From the NCBI GenBank assembly GCA_902620525.1, contig CACNIK010000003.1, positions 1-64,000 of the forward strand: DNA of 64,000 nucleotides, written 5' to 3'. How positions within the stretch are numbered: position 1 is the stretch's first letter; the number at the start of each line of letters is the position of its first letter. Position numbers and translations under genes: made by a program. Of this stretch, positions 27,304 through 36,340 are shown in pieces. Source of the stretch: an uncultured Pelagibacteraceae bacterium (lineage in GTDB: Bacteria; Pseudomonadota; Alphaproteobacteria; Pelagibacterales; Pelagibacteraceae). The notes below the pieces were generated by a model. It worked only from the letters and a program-made list of their open reading frames with translations. It did no database searches and had not been told where the DNA came from.

Positions 27304-27596
27304 TGTTCGGCACCATATCTCTAATAATAATTTTTTTGGTTTTTTGGTGGTATTTAGTAGAGTATATCAAATATTTTAACACAGGAGATCCAAACGAAAC
27401 TGATACAAATTACTGGAAATTTTCCTACGATTTTAAACCTAATAAAAAAGAAGATTTTAGGCCTGATAAACCCAAAATTCTAAGAAGAAGAAGATTTAGA
27501 AATAGATTAGTTTTTTTACTTTACATTGACGTGATAGCAATTTTCTTCTTAGTAAATATTTTAGCAGCTCAAATATTAGAGAAGATTATGAGTTAA
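27303..27596 (+). CDS. small two-helix membrane protein, function unknown
   Basis: This 97-aa protein is not recognised. It has two hydrophobic helices (about 4-20 with many Trp and Phe residues, and 72-92) separated by a polar, basic loop with an RRRRFRNR cluster just before the second helix. The start overlaps the previous gene by one base, so it is co-translated with the Coq10-like protein. Its last 21 bases overlap the convergent pncC gene. Confidence 0.65.
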   Translation: MFGTISLIIIFLVFWWYLVEYIKYFNTGDPNETDTNYWKFSYDFKPNKKEDFRPDKPKILRRRRFRNRLVFLLYIDVIAIFFLVNILAAQILEKIMS

Positions 27597-28043
27597 TTTT
27601 AAAGCTTTATTTACTGTTGCTTTTTGAATGTAGTTTCTTCCTCTATTTTTAAAAATATATCTATTTACTTTAATAATCTTATCTTTCTTAATACCAATAT
27701 AAACTAACCCAACTGGCTTTTTCTTTGATCCTCCTTTTGGACCAGCTATACCTGTTACAGAAATACAAAGTTTACTTTTACTAATTTTGCTTAAATTGTT
27801 AACCATAGACAAACAGCATTGAACGCTGACAGCACCATGTTTTTTAATAATTTTTTTGGGTACTTTTAAGATATTTATTTTAGCTTGATTAGAATAAGTA
27901 ACTAAACCCATTAAAAAAATTTTTGAAGCACCACCAACAGAGGTGATTGAACTTGAGAGCAGTCCACCGGTACAAGACTCAGCTACAGCTAATTTAAGTT
28001 TTTTCCTTTTAAGAATTGAAACTATTTTTTTATTTAAACTCAT
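27576..28043 (-). CDS. pncC: CinA C-terminal domain protein, nicotinamide-nucleotide amidase
   Basis: PncC deamidates nicotinamide mononucleotide to nicotinate mononucleotide, recycling NAD breakdown products. The 155-aa stand-alone domain has AVAESCTGGLLSSSITSVGG, FLMGLVTYSNQAK, and SVTGIAGPKGGSKKKPVGLV, all family signatures. The CinA N-terminal domain is absent, as in many proteobacteria. It overlaps pgpA by 4 bases; pncC next to pgpA is a common alphaproteobacterial pairing. Confidence 0.92.
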   Translation of the reverse strand: MSLNKKIVSILKRKKLKLAVAESCTGGLLSSSITSVGGASKIFLMGLVTYSNQAKINILKVPKKIIKKHGAVSVQCCLSMVNNLSKISKSKLCISVTGIAGPKGGSKKKPVGLVYIGIKKDKIIKVNRYIFKNRGRNYIQKATVNKALKLTHNLL

Positions 28044-28546
28044 GTGAAAATCTTTGACTTGATAATCATAAAAACAATTAAGGTTAAAACAACATATAAT
28101 CCTGCAATAACATCATCAATAATTACACCAAAACTATTTTTATAGTTTTTATCAAAAATATTGACCGGAAATGGTTTTTTAATATCAAAAAACCTAAATA
28201 ATACAAAAATATAAATATAAAAAAGTATTGCTTCTTGGGAGTGCTTTTCCGAACCATGAGCTATTTCAAATAAATAAATTGGAATAGACTGGCCAATAAA
28301 CTCATCTATAACAACTTCTTTAGGATCTTTGTTTTCATTTTCTTTTATATAATCAGCTACTGCGTAAAAGGAATAAAAAAAAACCAAAATAAGAAATAAT
28401 AAGATTACATTATTAGAAATATTTAATATATGGAATAAACTAAATAGAAGAATAGTTGTAATAAGAGAAGTAATTGTTCCAGGCGCAAATCTTATTGTTC
28501 CTACTCCGAAAAAAGTAACAAATAAATAATTAAAAATTTTAATCAT
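28040..28546 (-). CDS. pgpA: phosphatidylglycerophosphatase A
   Basis: PgpA dephosphorylates phosphatidylglycerol phosphate in the inner membrane. The 168-aa protein has the N-terminal motif GVGTIRFAPGTITSL (residues 15-29), the acidic motif KEVVIDEFIGQSIP, and FRFFDIKKPFPV with DDVIAGLYV near the C-terminus, plus several membrane helices. It sits between ispDF and pncC with overlaps on both sides, forming a three-gene operon. Confidence 0.92.
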   Translation of the reverse strand: MIKIFNYLFVTFFGVGTIRFAPGTITSLITTILLFSLFHILNISNNVILLFLILVFFYSFYAVADYIKENENKDPKEVVIDEFIGQSIPIYLFEIAHGSEKHSQEAILFYIYIFVLFRFFDIKKPFPVNIFDKNYKNSFGVIIDDVIAGLYVVLTLIVFMIIKSKIFT

Positions 28547-29684
28547 ATTTAACTACTGAAGCTATAACTTCACATGCTATAGCTTTTTCTTTTCCAATAA
28601 CACCTAATTTTTCAGTCGTTTTACCTTTTATGTTAATTTGATTTTTTGTAATTTCACAAACCTTAGCAATATTTTCAATCATTTTATTTTTTAAATTTTG
28701 GATTTTAGGTGTTTGAGTAATTATATTAATATCTATATTATTAATATAATAACCTTTTAATTTTACCTGATCTAAAACTTTTTTTAGTAAGATAGTTGAT
28801 CTTATATTTTTGAATTTTTTACTTTTATCTGAAAACATTTGACCAATATCACCCATTTGGCAAGCACCTAAGATAGCATCAGTAATTGCATGAAGAACAG
28901 GATCTCCATCTGAATGACCAAGCGTCCCTAGTTTCGATTTAATTTTTAGTCCAGCTAGGTAAAGTTTTCTATTAGGAATCAGTCTATGTACATCAAAACC
29001 AATTCCAAATTTTTGTTTTGATCTATAGATACTTTTCAAATTCTGAAAATCCGAAAAATCTGTTACTTTAAAATTATTCTTCTCACCTTCTATAAACTGA
29101 ACTTTATTCAAATCCATGTAGAGAGAAATATCATCATCCTTATACTTTGCAGTATTTGTTTTATGTAAGTGATAAATTTCTTTAAGATTAAATGCTTGCG
29201 GTGTTTGAGTTAAAAATAAATTATCTCTATTTTTTCCTAAAATATATTCACTTAAACTCGAGTCAATTTTTTGCTTAACTGCATCGTTAATATTAATTTT
29301 TGGAACAACAGCTTTATAACTTCGCATTTTAGAAATTATTTTTTTGAGTAATTTTAACGAAAAGTTAGGTCGTGCGACATCATGTATTAAAACTTTTGTA
29401 ACACCTTTATTTTTAAATAAATATTTCAATGCGTTAAAAGCAGATTGCTGTCTGTTTTTCCCACCTAAAACTAATTTAATATTTCTAAGTTTTAGCGATC
29501 TTATTCTTTTGGAGTCTTTTTTATTATAGACAACAACTATCTTTTTAATTGCTTTAATTTTTCTTGCTTTATCAATGTTTATTTCAATTAATGATTTACC
29601 AGCAATTTTTTGATATGGTTTGCCTACATTAGACCTAAATCTATGACTATTACCTCCAGCAAGAATGATTAAACAGAAACTCAT
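28539..29684 (-). CDS. ispDF: bifunctional IspD/IspF enzyme
   Basis: One 381-aa protein joins IspD (about 1-220, CTP-dependent MEP cytidylyltransferase) and IspF (about 225-381, MEcPP synthase), the alphaproteobacterial fusion. IspD motifs are LAGGNSHRF with GKPYQKI, VLIHDVARPNFS, and LTQTPQAFNL. IspF has the metal site in GFDVHRL, LGHSDGDPVLHAITDAILGA, DIGQMF and KGKTTEKLG. The IspD nucleotide loop is somewhat diverged (AGGNSHRF in place of AAGxGxRM). It shares a 40-base divergent promoter region with ntrY and has a perfect TATAAT box a few bases upstream. Confidence 0.96.
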   Translation of the reverse strand: MSFCLIILAGGNSHRFRSNVGKPYQKIAGKSLIEINIDKARKIKAIKKIVVVYNKKDSKRIRSLKLRNIKLVLGGKNRQQSAFNALKYLFKNKGVTKVLIHDVARPNFSLKLLKKIISKMRSYKAVVPKININDAVKQKIDSSLSEYILGKNRDNLFLTQTPQAFNLKEIYHLHKTNTAKYKDDDISLYMDLNKVQFIEGEKNNFKVTDFSDFQNLKSIYRSKQKFGIGFDVHRLIPNRKLYLAGLKIKSKLGTLGHSDGDPVLHAITDAILGACQMGDIGQMFSDKSKKFKNIRSTILLKKVLDQVKLKGYYINNIDINIITQTPKIQNLKNKMIENIAKVCEITKNQINIKGKTTEKLGVIGKEKAIACEVIASVVKYD

Positions 29685-29713
29685 TGTATAAACTTATATT
29701 ATATTTATATAAA
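29684..29713 (+). promoter_or_regulatory. candidate promoter of ntrYX-trkA
   Basis: TTGTAT (29684-29689) and TATAAA (29708-29713) are spaced 18 bases apart. The expected start point is about five bases before the ntrY ATG at 29725, so the message would be essentially leaderless. No Shine-Dalgarno sequence is present. Confidence 0.5.
29698..29703 (-). promoter_or_regulatory. consensus -10 box of ispDF operon
   Basis: On the minus strand the hexamer is the exact consensus TATAAT. It lies 13 bases before the ispDF ATG, giving a predicted 5' untranslated region of about seven bases. No -35 box or Shine-Dalgarno sequence stands out. Confidence 0.45.
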
Positions 29714-29724
29714 TTATTAACTAT

Positions 29725-31491
29725 ATGTTTAAAATAATTAAAAATTTTAATTGGATTATTTTATCCTCTTTTACTTGTATTTTTCTTGGAATTTTAACAT
29801 TCCTCACTTTTATCAATGAGGGATTTATACCTCTTACCGAGAAAAATATACTTTTGTTACTCTCTATTGATATAATTCTATTATTAGTTTTTTTTAGTCT
29901 TATATTTAAGAATTTTTTCAGATTTTATACTGCTGGAAAAAAAAATAAATCTGGATCACAAACAAATTTAAAATACGTCTCTCTCTTTTCTATATTTACT
30001 TTAATACCATCACTTATAGTAGCTATCTTTTCACTTTTTATATTTAACTTTGGTTTACAAAAATATTTCGATGATCAAATTACACAGGCAGTAAATAATT
30101 CTAATGTTGTAGCAAGAAATTATTTAGAGGAAAGTAAAAAAAATATTAAATCTGACATTATTTTAATGAGCGTTGGATTAAATAGGGCTTCAAATTTTTA
30201 TTATTCAAATCCCAATCAGTTTTTAAGAGTAGTAAGTGCTGAAAAAATCCTGAGGAAAATTGATGATATTTATTTAATTGATAGTGCCGGAAATATATTA
30301 TTATCAGAAACCGGAGTCTTAACAAGCAAATTTGTATTTCCTGGCGAAGAAACTCTAGATGAAGCCTTAAAGGGAACACCAGTTGTTATCTCTGGAAATT
30401 TAGAAAATAAAACTTCTGCAATGATTAAATTAAATTCTTTAATAGATACTTTTCTTTATATTTCAAGAAACATCGACCCAGAAATTCTTAAATATCTTAA
30501 TGAAACAGAAAAAGCAGTCGATTTTTATTACTCAGTAGAAAATAGTCAAACAGGTATTAAAATTACCTTTGCTATTATTTATATAATAGTAGTAACTTTA
30601 TTATTATTTATATCGACCGCAGTTGCCATATCTTTTGCAAGAAGATTAACAAAACCTATAATCAATTTAATCAGCGCATCAGAAAATATAAGCAAAGGTG
30701 AACTCGACGCAAAGGTTCCCAATATTGAAGCAGATGAGGAAATTAAAAAACTAAATTTAAATTTCAACAATATGATCACAAGATTAAAAAGGCAACAAGA
30801 TAAGCTTTTAACAACTGAAAGATATGAGGCTTGGGAGTCAGTTGCAAGGAAACTTGCTCATGAGATTAAAAATCCGCTGACACCTATTCAATTATCATTA
30901 GATCGACTTAAAGAAAAATATTCTACAAAAATTGGTGAAAACAAGTCTGAATTTAATGAATACTTGCAAACTATAAATCGTCAAATAAAAGACATAGAGA
31001 AACTTGTAAATGAATTTTCAAACTTTGCGAGAATGCCGAGACCTGTAGTTAAAAAAATTAATTTAAATGAAGTAATTACACGTTCGATAAATTTTTTAAA
31101 AATATCTCTTAAAAGTAAAATTACTTTTAACAAAAGTAAAAAATCTAATTTTATCATGGGCGATGAAGATCAGCTTTATAGAGTTTTCATTAACATTATC
31201 AAAAATGCAGATGAGTCAATTATAGAAATTTTGAATAAAAAGCCTAAATATGAGGGTAAAATTGAGATAGATATTCTTACTAATAAAGATTATATAGTCT
31301 CTATTATAAAAGATAATGGTGAAGGAATTTCAGATACAAAAAAAGTAATGACGCCATATTTTACTACAAAAAAAAAGGGAACTGGTTTAGGACTCCCTAT
31401 AGTTAATAAAATTATCAATGAACACTCAGGAGAACTTGTAATAAAAGGAAATAAAGGTACAACCATTGAAATTTGGTTACCTAGCATTTAA
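29725..31491 (+). CDS. ntrY: NtrY-like sensor histidine kinase
   Basis: The 588-aa membrane kinase has N-terminal membrane helices (about 11-31, 43-62 and 82-108), a periplasmic region to about 278, another helix (279-300), a HAMP domain, then a HisKA domain with the phosphoacceptor His379 in LAHEIKNPLTPIQLSLDRL. The ATPase domain has NIIKNADESI, DNGEGIS and GTGLGLPIVNKII. This is the NtrY layout of alphaproteobacteria, linked to nitrogen and redox sensing. No PAS domain is obvious between HAMP and HisKA. The response regulator gene follows after 2 bases. Confidence 0.9.
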   Translation: MFKIIKNFNWIILSSFTCIFLGILTFLTFINEGFIPLTEKNILLLLSIDIILLLVFFSLIFKNFFRFYTAGKKNKSGSQTNLKYVSLFSIFTLIPSLIVAIFSLFIFNFGLQKYFDDQITQAVNNSNVVARNYLEESKKNIKSDIILMSVGLNRASNFYYSNPNQFLRVVSAEKILRKIDDIYLIDSAGNILLSETGVLTSKFVFPGEETLDEALKGTPVVISGNLENKTSAMIKLNSLIDTFLYISRNIDPEILKYLNETEKAVDFYYSVENSQTGIKITFAIIYIIVVTLLLFISTAVAISFARRLTKPIINLISASENISKGELDAKVPNIEADEEIKKLNLNFNNMITRLKRQQDKLLTTERYEAWESVARKLAHEIKNPLTPIQLSLDRLKEKYSTKIGENKSEFNEYLQTINRQIKDIEKLVNEFSNFARMPRPVVKKINLNEVITRSINFLKISLKSKITFNKSKKSNFIMGDEDQLYRVFINIIKNADESIIEILNKKPKYEGKIEIDILTNKDYIVSIIKDNGEGISDTKKVMTPYFTTKKKGTGLGLPIVNKIINEHSGELVIKGNKGTTIEIWLPSI

Positions 31492-31493
31492 AT

Positions 31494-32864
31494 ATGAATA
31501 AAGAAATTCTAGTAATAGACGACAATCCTGATATTAGATATTTAATCTGTAATATTTTAAAAGAAAAAAACTTTAGTGTCAGATCTGCAGCAAATTATAA
31601 TCAGGCAGTTCTCGAAATAAATAAGAAACTTCCAGATTTAGCAATAATAGATATTAAACTAGATAGAGCTGATAAAGATGGAATTGACTTGTTAAAAATG
31701 CTTATTAAAAAGAACAATACAATTCCTATTATAATGATCTCTGGACATGCTACTGTTCAAATAGCACTTGAGTCTATAAGATTAGGCGCCTATGAATTTA
31801 TAGAAAAAGGAGCTTCTTTTTCGACAGATAAATTATTAAATTACGTTTATAGAGCACTGGAAACAGCTAATCTAAAAGAAGAAAAAGATATTATTGAGAA
31901 CAAATTATTCCATTCTTTTGAGCTTATTGGGCAAAGCCCGTCTATGATAAAAGTAAAAAAAATAATTGAAAAATTGTCAAATGCTGAAAGTAGAGTTTTA
32001 ATTTCAGGACCCACAGGTTCAGGAAAAGAATTAGTAGCAAGGAAAATTCATAAACTTTCATTACGAAACAAGAAACCTTTCGTAGTTATTAATGCCGCTT
32101 CTTTAAAAGAAAAAACTTATGAAAAAGAATTATTTGGCCAGGAATTTGGAGATGGTACAATATCTTTTGGAGTTTTAGATAGAGCTAACAAAGGAACTCT
32201 ATTAATAGATGAAGTCACAGAGATTCCAATAGAAACTCAGGCAAATATTCTAAGAATTTTAATAGATCAAAAATTTAAAAGGATTAACGGAAAAAAAGAT
32301 GTACATGTTAACATAAGAATCATTTCTTCAACTTCAAAAGATTTAACCTCAGAAGTTGCATCAGGAAAATTTAGGGAAGACTTATTTCATAGACTAAACG
32401 TAGTACCAATTGAATTAAGTCCTCTGTCATCTAGGACTGAGGATATTCCAAATTTAATAAATTACTTTAAAAAAAAAATATCGGAAATAAATGGAGTTCA
32501 AGAAATTGACATTGATACTAAGAATGCTCAACTCTACACTTATAACTGGCCTGGGAATGTAAGAGAACTTAGAAATTTAATAGAGAGAATTACAATAGTT
32601 TCAGCTAATGAAACTAGGGAAAAAATAGATAAATCTATAAGCGATATACTAAACAATAAAGGTCAAGCCGATAATATTGCGTCTTTTAAGGATACTTTTA
32701 CATCCCCACTTAAAGAAGCTAGAGAACAGTTTGAAAAAGAATACCTTACAATACAATTAAAAAAGAATCATGGGAATATCTCAAAAACAGCTGATTTTAT
32801 CGGGATGGAGCGATCAGCATTACACAGAAAACTTAAACAGCTTGGGATAAAAGGTATTAATTAA
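31494..32864 (+). CDS. ntrX: NtrX-like response regulator lacking the GAFTGA loop
   Basis: The 456-aa regulator has a receiver domain (Asp9, Asp10 and phosphoacceptor Asp53), an AAA+ domain with Walker A GPTGSGKELVARK and Walker B LLIDEVTEIP, and a Fis-type helix-turn-helix at the C-terminus (GNISKTADFIGMERSALHRK). The loop that contacts sigma-54, GAFTGA in classical members, is replaced by FGDGTISFG at residues 218-226, so sigma-54 activation is unlikely. It probably acts as an ordinary DNA-binding regulator downstream of NtrY. Confidence 0.88.
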   Translation: MNKEILVIDDNPDIRYLICNILKEKNFSVRSAANYNQAVLEINKKLPDLAIIDIKLDRADKDGIDLLKMLIKKNNTIPIIMISGHATVQIALESIRLGAYEFIEKGASFSTDKLLNYVYRALETANLKEEKDIIENKLFHSFELIGQSPSMIKVKKIIEKLSNAESRVLISGPTGSGKELVARKIHKLSLRNKKPFVVINAASLKEKTYEKELFGQEFGDGTISFGVLDRANKGTLLIDEVTEIPIETQANILRILIDQKFKRINGKKDVHVNIRIISSTSKDLTSEVASGKFREDLFHRLNVVPIELSPLSSRTEDIPNLINYFKKKISEINGVQEIDIDTKNAQLYTYNWPGNVRELRNLIERITIVSANETREKIDKSISDILNNKGQADNIASFKDTFTSPLKEAREQFEKEYLTIQLKKNHGNISKTADFIGMERSALHRKLKQLGIKGIN

Positions 32865-32866
32865 AA

Positions 32867-34234
32867 ATGAACATTATTATATGCGGTGCCGGTAAAGTCG
32901 GTTTTTCAATAAGCAAACAACTATCTTCTCAAGGTCACTCCGTTACAGTAATTGACCAATCATCAGAAGATATAAAAAAAATAAATGATACTCAGGATGC
33001 CAAAGGTATTGTTGGTAGAGCTACCTTGCCGACTGTTTTAGAAAATGCTGGGGCCGAAAATACTGATATGATTATTGCCGTTACAAGAAATGACGAAACA
33101 AATATGGTTGTGTGTCAATTAGCAAGTTCATTATTTAACATCCAAAAAAAAATTGCCAGAATAAGAACAAAAGATTTTTTAGAGGGAAAATGGAATAAGC
33201 TTTATAATAAATCAAATATTCCAATTGACGTTATAATTTCACCAGAAAGAGAGGTCGCTAAATCTTTATTTAGAAGATTAGAAGCACCAGGAGCACTAGA
33301 TAATGTTCCATTTGCTGGCAACAAAGTAAAAATGCTTGAAATAGCAATAGAGAGATCGTGTCCAATTATAAATATGCAGTTAAAAAAATTAACTGAAAAA
33401 TTTCCAAACTTTAAAGCTAATATTGTTGGTTTAGTTAGAAAAGAAAAATTTAAATTTTTAAAAAAAGATGACAAGATTATGGAAGGAGACAACGTTTATG
33501 TTGTTGTAAATAGTGATCAATTAAATGAAATTCTCAAAGCTTTTGGTCATGAAGAAAAAACCTCAAAAAAAATTTTAATTATAGGAGGTGGAAATATTGG
33601 TTTTCATTTAGCAAAAATGTTAGAAGAAAATTTTGAGGGTGCAAGAATAAAAATTATTGAAAAAAATAAAGCCAGAGCTGAAGAAATCGCTTCAGAATTA
33701 ACTTCATCAATTGTAATAAATGGAGATGCCTTGGATGAAGAAATATTAAAAGAAGCAAATTTAGAAGAGTCAGAAACAGTGCTTGCGTTAACAAATGATG
33801 ATGAAAATAATATTATGGCGTGTGTTCTTGCTGAAAAGGCAGGTCAAACAAAAAGGACAATAGCAATAGTAAATAAATCTAATTATAGTTTATTGCAAAG
33901 CTCGCTGAACATAGATGATTTAGTAGACCCAAGAATGACAACTGTTTCAAGAATAATGGAACATGTTCACAGAGGAACAATTGCTACAGTATATTCTCTT
34001 TTAGATGGAGAGTATGAATTTGTTGAGGCAAAAGTTTTGGAAAAATCAGAGCTTTTAAATAAAAAAATCAAAGATAGCAACTTACCTGAAAATACAAGGA
34101 TTGGAGCCGTAGTTAGAGGCAAACAAGTAATTATACCGAGAGGTGATTTTGTTTTCGAAAAAGATGATCTTGTTGTTCTTTTGTCTGGTAGAGATCAATT
34201 AAAAGATATAGAAAACATTTTTAGTATTATTTAA
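32867..34234 (+). CDS. trkA: Trk potassium uptake regulatory protein TrkA
   Basis: TrkA is the cytoplasmic NAD-binding gate of TrkH potassium channels. The 455-aa protein contains two tandem units, each a Rossmann domain (IICGAGKVGFSISKQL at 3-18; ILIIGGGNIGFHLAKML near 236-252) followed by a TrkA-C domain. It follows ntrX after 2 bases, the common alphaproteobacterial order. The membrane partner trkH is not in the window. Its end overlaps galE on the other strand by 8 bases. Confidence 0.95.
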   Translation: MNIIICGAGKVGFSISKQLSSQGHSVTVIDQSSEDIKKINDTQDAKGIVGRATLPTVLENAGAENTDMIIAVTRNDETNMVVCQLASSLFNIQKKIARIRTKDFLEGKWNKLYNKSNIPIDVIISPEREVAKSLFRRLEAPGALDNVPFAGNKVKMLEIAIERSCPIINMQLKKLTEKFPNFKANIVGLVRKEKFKFLKKDDKIMEGDNVYVVVNSDQLNEILKAFGHEEKTSKKILIIGGGNIGFHLAKMLEENFEGARIKIIEKNKARAEEIASELTSSIVINGDALDEEILKEANLEESETVLALTNDDENNIMACVLAEKAGQTKRTIAIVNKSNYSLLQSSLNIDDLVDPRMTTVSRIMEHVHRGTIATVYSLLDGEYEFVEAKVLEKSELLNKKIKDSNLPENTRIGAVVRGKQVIIPRGDFVFEKDDLVVLLSGRDQLKDIENIFSII

Positions 34235-35201
34235 TTTTTTTTTCCCAATCAACCGCAGTTTTAAGTATGTATTTAATATTATTAAATTTAGGTTTCCAAC
34301 CAAAAAATTTATTAAATTTTTCAGGATTTGCAATTATCATTTTACTATCTCCATCTCTTCTAGGACCTATTTCATAATTAATTTTTTTATCTAATATTTG
34401 GTTAAAAGTTTCAATTACCTCTTTGACAGAATAACCTTTTCCATAACCACAATTAAATATATCTGACTTTCCATTTTTAATTAGATGCTTAGCAGAAATT
34501 AAATGTATGTCTGCTAAATCAGATACATGAATAAAATCTCTTATTGGTGTTCCATCAAAAGTGTTATAATCATCCCCATTAATTGTAATTTTCTCTCTTT
34601 TACCAACTGCGACCTCACAAGCAATTTTAATTAAATGAGAAGAATGTTTTGAAATTAGTCCACAACGTAGTTTTTCATCAGAGCCAGCAACATTAAAATA
34701 TCTTAAAATAATATACCTAAGATCAATTTCTTTAGATTTCTTTTTTATAAATTCTTCAAGTTTTAATTTTGAGGTTGCATAAGGATTTAAAGGATTTGGA
34801 GGATCACTTTCTAAAACTCTCTCTTTCTTTGGGTTACCATAAACTGAAGCAGTAGATGAAAAAATTATTTTATTCAGCCCATTTTTAAAACAGATATTTA
34901 AAAAAATTTTAGCTTTTTCAAAATTGTATTCATGGTATTTTTTTGGCTCTTTAACTGACTCATCCACTCTTATTAACCCAGCGAAATGCATCACTAAATC
35001 AAATTTTTCTTTTATAATTATATCTTCTACTTTTTTTTCATCACTTATATCAGAGACAATTAGCCTTGCATTTTTTGGAATTAAATTTTTGTTACCTGTT
35101 ACTAAACTATCTATTACTATCACTTTATAACCTTTGTCCAATAATAAATTACAAACATGGCTACCAATGTACCCAGCTCCACCAGTCACTAAAATTTTCA
35201 T
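34227..35201 (-). CDS. galE: UDP-glucose 4-epimerase
   Basis: GalE interconverts UDP-glucose and UDP-galactose with bound NAD. The 324-aa extended short-chain dehydrogenase has GGAGYIGSH at 7-15, the SSTASVYG motif with Thr117, and Tyr141/Lys145 (YATSK). RYFNVAGSDE, and the substrate-side segment with DYNTFDGTPIRDFIHVSDLAD, are typical of GalE. Overlapping glf by 4 bases, it presumably supplies UDP-galactopyranose to the mutase, making UDP-galactofuranose for the glycan island. Confidence 0.94.
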   Translation of the reverse strand: MKILVTGGAGYIGSHVCNLLLDKGYKVIVIDSLVTGNKNLIPKNARLIVSDISDEKKVEDIIIKEKFDLVMHFAGLIRVDESVKEPKKYHEYNFEKAKIFLNICFKNGLNKIIFSSTASVYGNPKKERVLESDPPNPLNPYATSKLKLEEFIKKKSKEIDLRYIILRYFNVAGSDEKLRCGLISKHSSHLIKIACEVAVGKREKITINGDDYNTFDGTPIRDFIHVSDLADIHLISAKHLIKNGKSDIFNCGYGKGYSVKEVIETFNQILDKKINYEIGPRRDGDSKMIIANPEKFNKFFGWKPKFNNIKYILKTAVDWEKKIK

Positions 35202-36340
35202 TTAATTTTTTTCTTTATTTGTTCAAATTTTTTTAAAGCAGCAGAAATCGTCATATCCATATCGTAATACGCATAGTCTGCTAATCTTCCACCAAACTCA
35301 AATTTTTTAATTTTACTAGCTTCAAATTTATATTTCCTATGCTTTATTCTATTAACTTCATCATTAATAGGATAATAGGGTTCGTTATCATTTTTTATTG
35401 AGTATTCTTTAATCACTAGAGTTTGATTTGAATTAAAAGGTTTTCTCTCAGGATGTAAGTGTTTAGGCTCATGCACTCTTGTAAACTTATTTTTAAGATC
35501 TGGGAAATTGATTACTGAAGTTCCCTGATAATCTCTAGTTTTTTTAACTTCCTTTTTAAAGTTTAACGATCTCCACTCAAGTTTTCCAAATTTATAATTC
35601 AATAATGAGTCAAGAGGTCCAGTATAGATGGTTAAGTATTTTGGTTTAATTTTATATTTTAAATTATATTTCTCTCTAAATTTAATTTTTATATTTTTGT
35701 TTTTTGTTAAATTAATAAATATATCTTTATATCCTTTTTTTGGAATGCCCTGATATTGCGTTTGTTGATAATAGTCTTCATTATAACTGTATCTGATTGG
35801 CAGTCTATTAAAGATGCTCTCAGGCAAAAATTTGGGATTTTTACCCCACTGTTTTTGAGTATATCCCTTTATAAAAGCGTTATAAAGCTCCTTTCCAATT
35901 TGCGAAATAGCCTTATCTTCAAAATTTTTAAATTTATAATTTTTAAATTTTTTGGTTTTGTTTAAAATAAATTTTTCAGCTTCTATAGGACTAAAATTTT
36001 TTTTAAAAAAAGAATTAATTGTCTCAAGATTTATAGGCATTTGATATATTTTATTTTTATGATTACTCAATACTTGATGTCTATAGTTATTAAATTCAGT
36101 AAATTTATTGATGTAATCCCAAACTTTTTGATTTGCTGTGTGAAATATGTGAGTACCATATTTATGATACTCAATATTTGTTTTTTTATCTATCTCACTG
36201 AAAGAATTTCCACCGATATGATTTCTTCTTTCAATAATTAAAACTTTTTTATTAGATACGTTTGCCAGCCTTTCAGCCAATACAGCACCAAAAAATCCTG
36301 ATCCTACAATTAATATGTCTGGTTTATAAAGTTTACTCAT
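35198..36340 (-). CDS. glf: UDP-galactopyranose mutase
   Basis: Glf isomerises UDP-galactopyranose to UDP-galactofuranose with reduced FAD. The 380-aa protein has the N-terminal FAD fold IVGSGFFGAVLAERL, ERRNHIGGNSFSE, YHKYGTHIFHT, FIKGYTQKQWG, LPIRYSYNEDYY, the YTGPLDSLLNYKFGKLEWRSL segment (read with its neighbours, not as one motif), and GGRLADYAYYDMD at the C-terminus. The coupling to galE points to Galf-containing surface polysaccharide or LPS. Confidence 0.96.
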   Translation of the reverse strand: MSKLYKPDILIVGSGFFGAVLAERLANVSNKKVLIIERRNHIGGNSFSEIDKKTNIEYHKYGTHIFHTANQKVWDYINKFTEFNNYRHQVLSNHKNKIYQMPINLETINSFFKKNFSPIEAEKFILNKTKKFKNYKFKNFEDKAISQIGKELYNAFIKGYTQKQWGKNPKFLPESIFNRLPIRYSYNEDYYQQTQYQGIPKKGYKDIFINLTKNKNIKIKFREKYNLKYKIKPKYLTIYTGPLDSLLNYKFGKLEWRSLNFKKEVKKTRDYQGTSVINFPDLKNKFTRVHEPKHLHPERKPFNSNQTLVIKEYSIKNDNEPYYPINDEVNRIKHRKYKFEASKIKKFEFGGRLADYAYYDMDMTISAALKKFEQIKKKIK

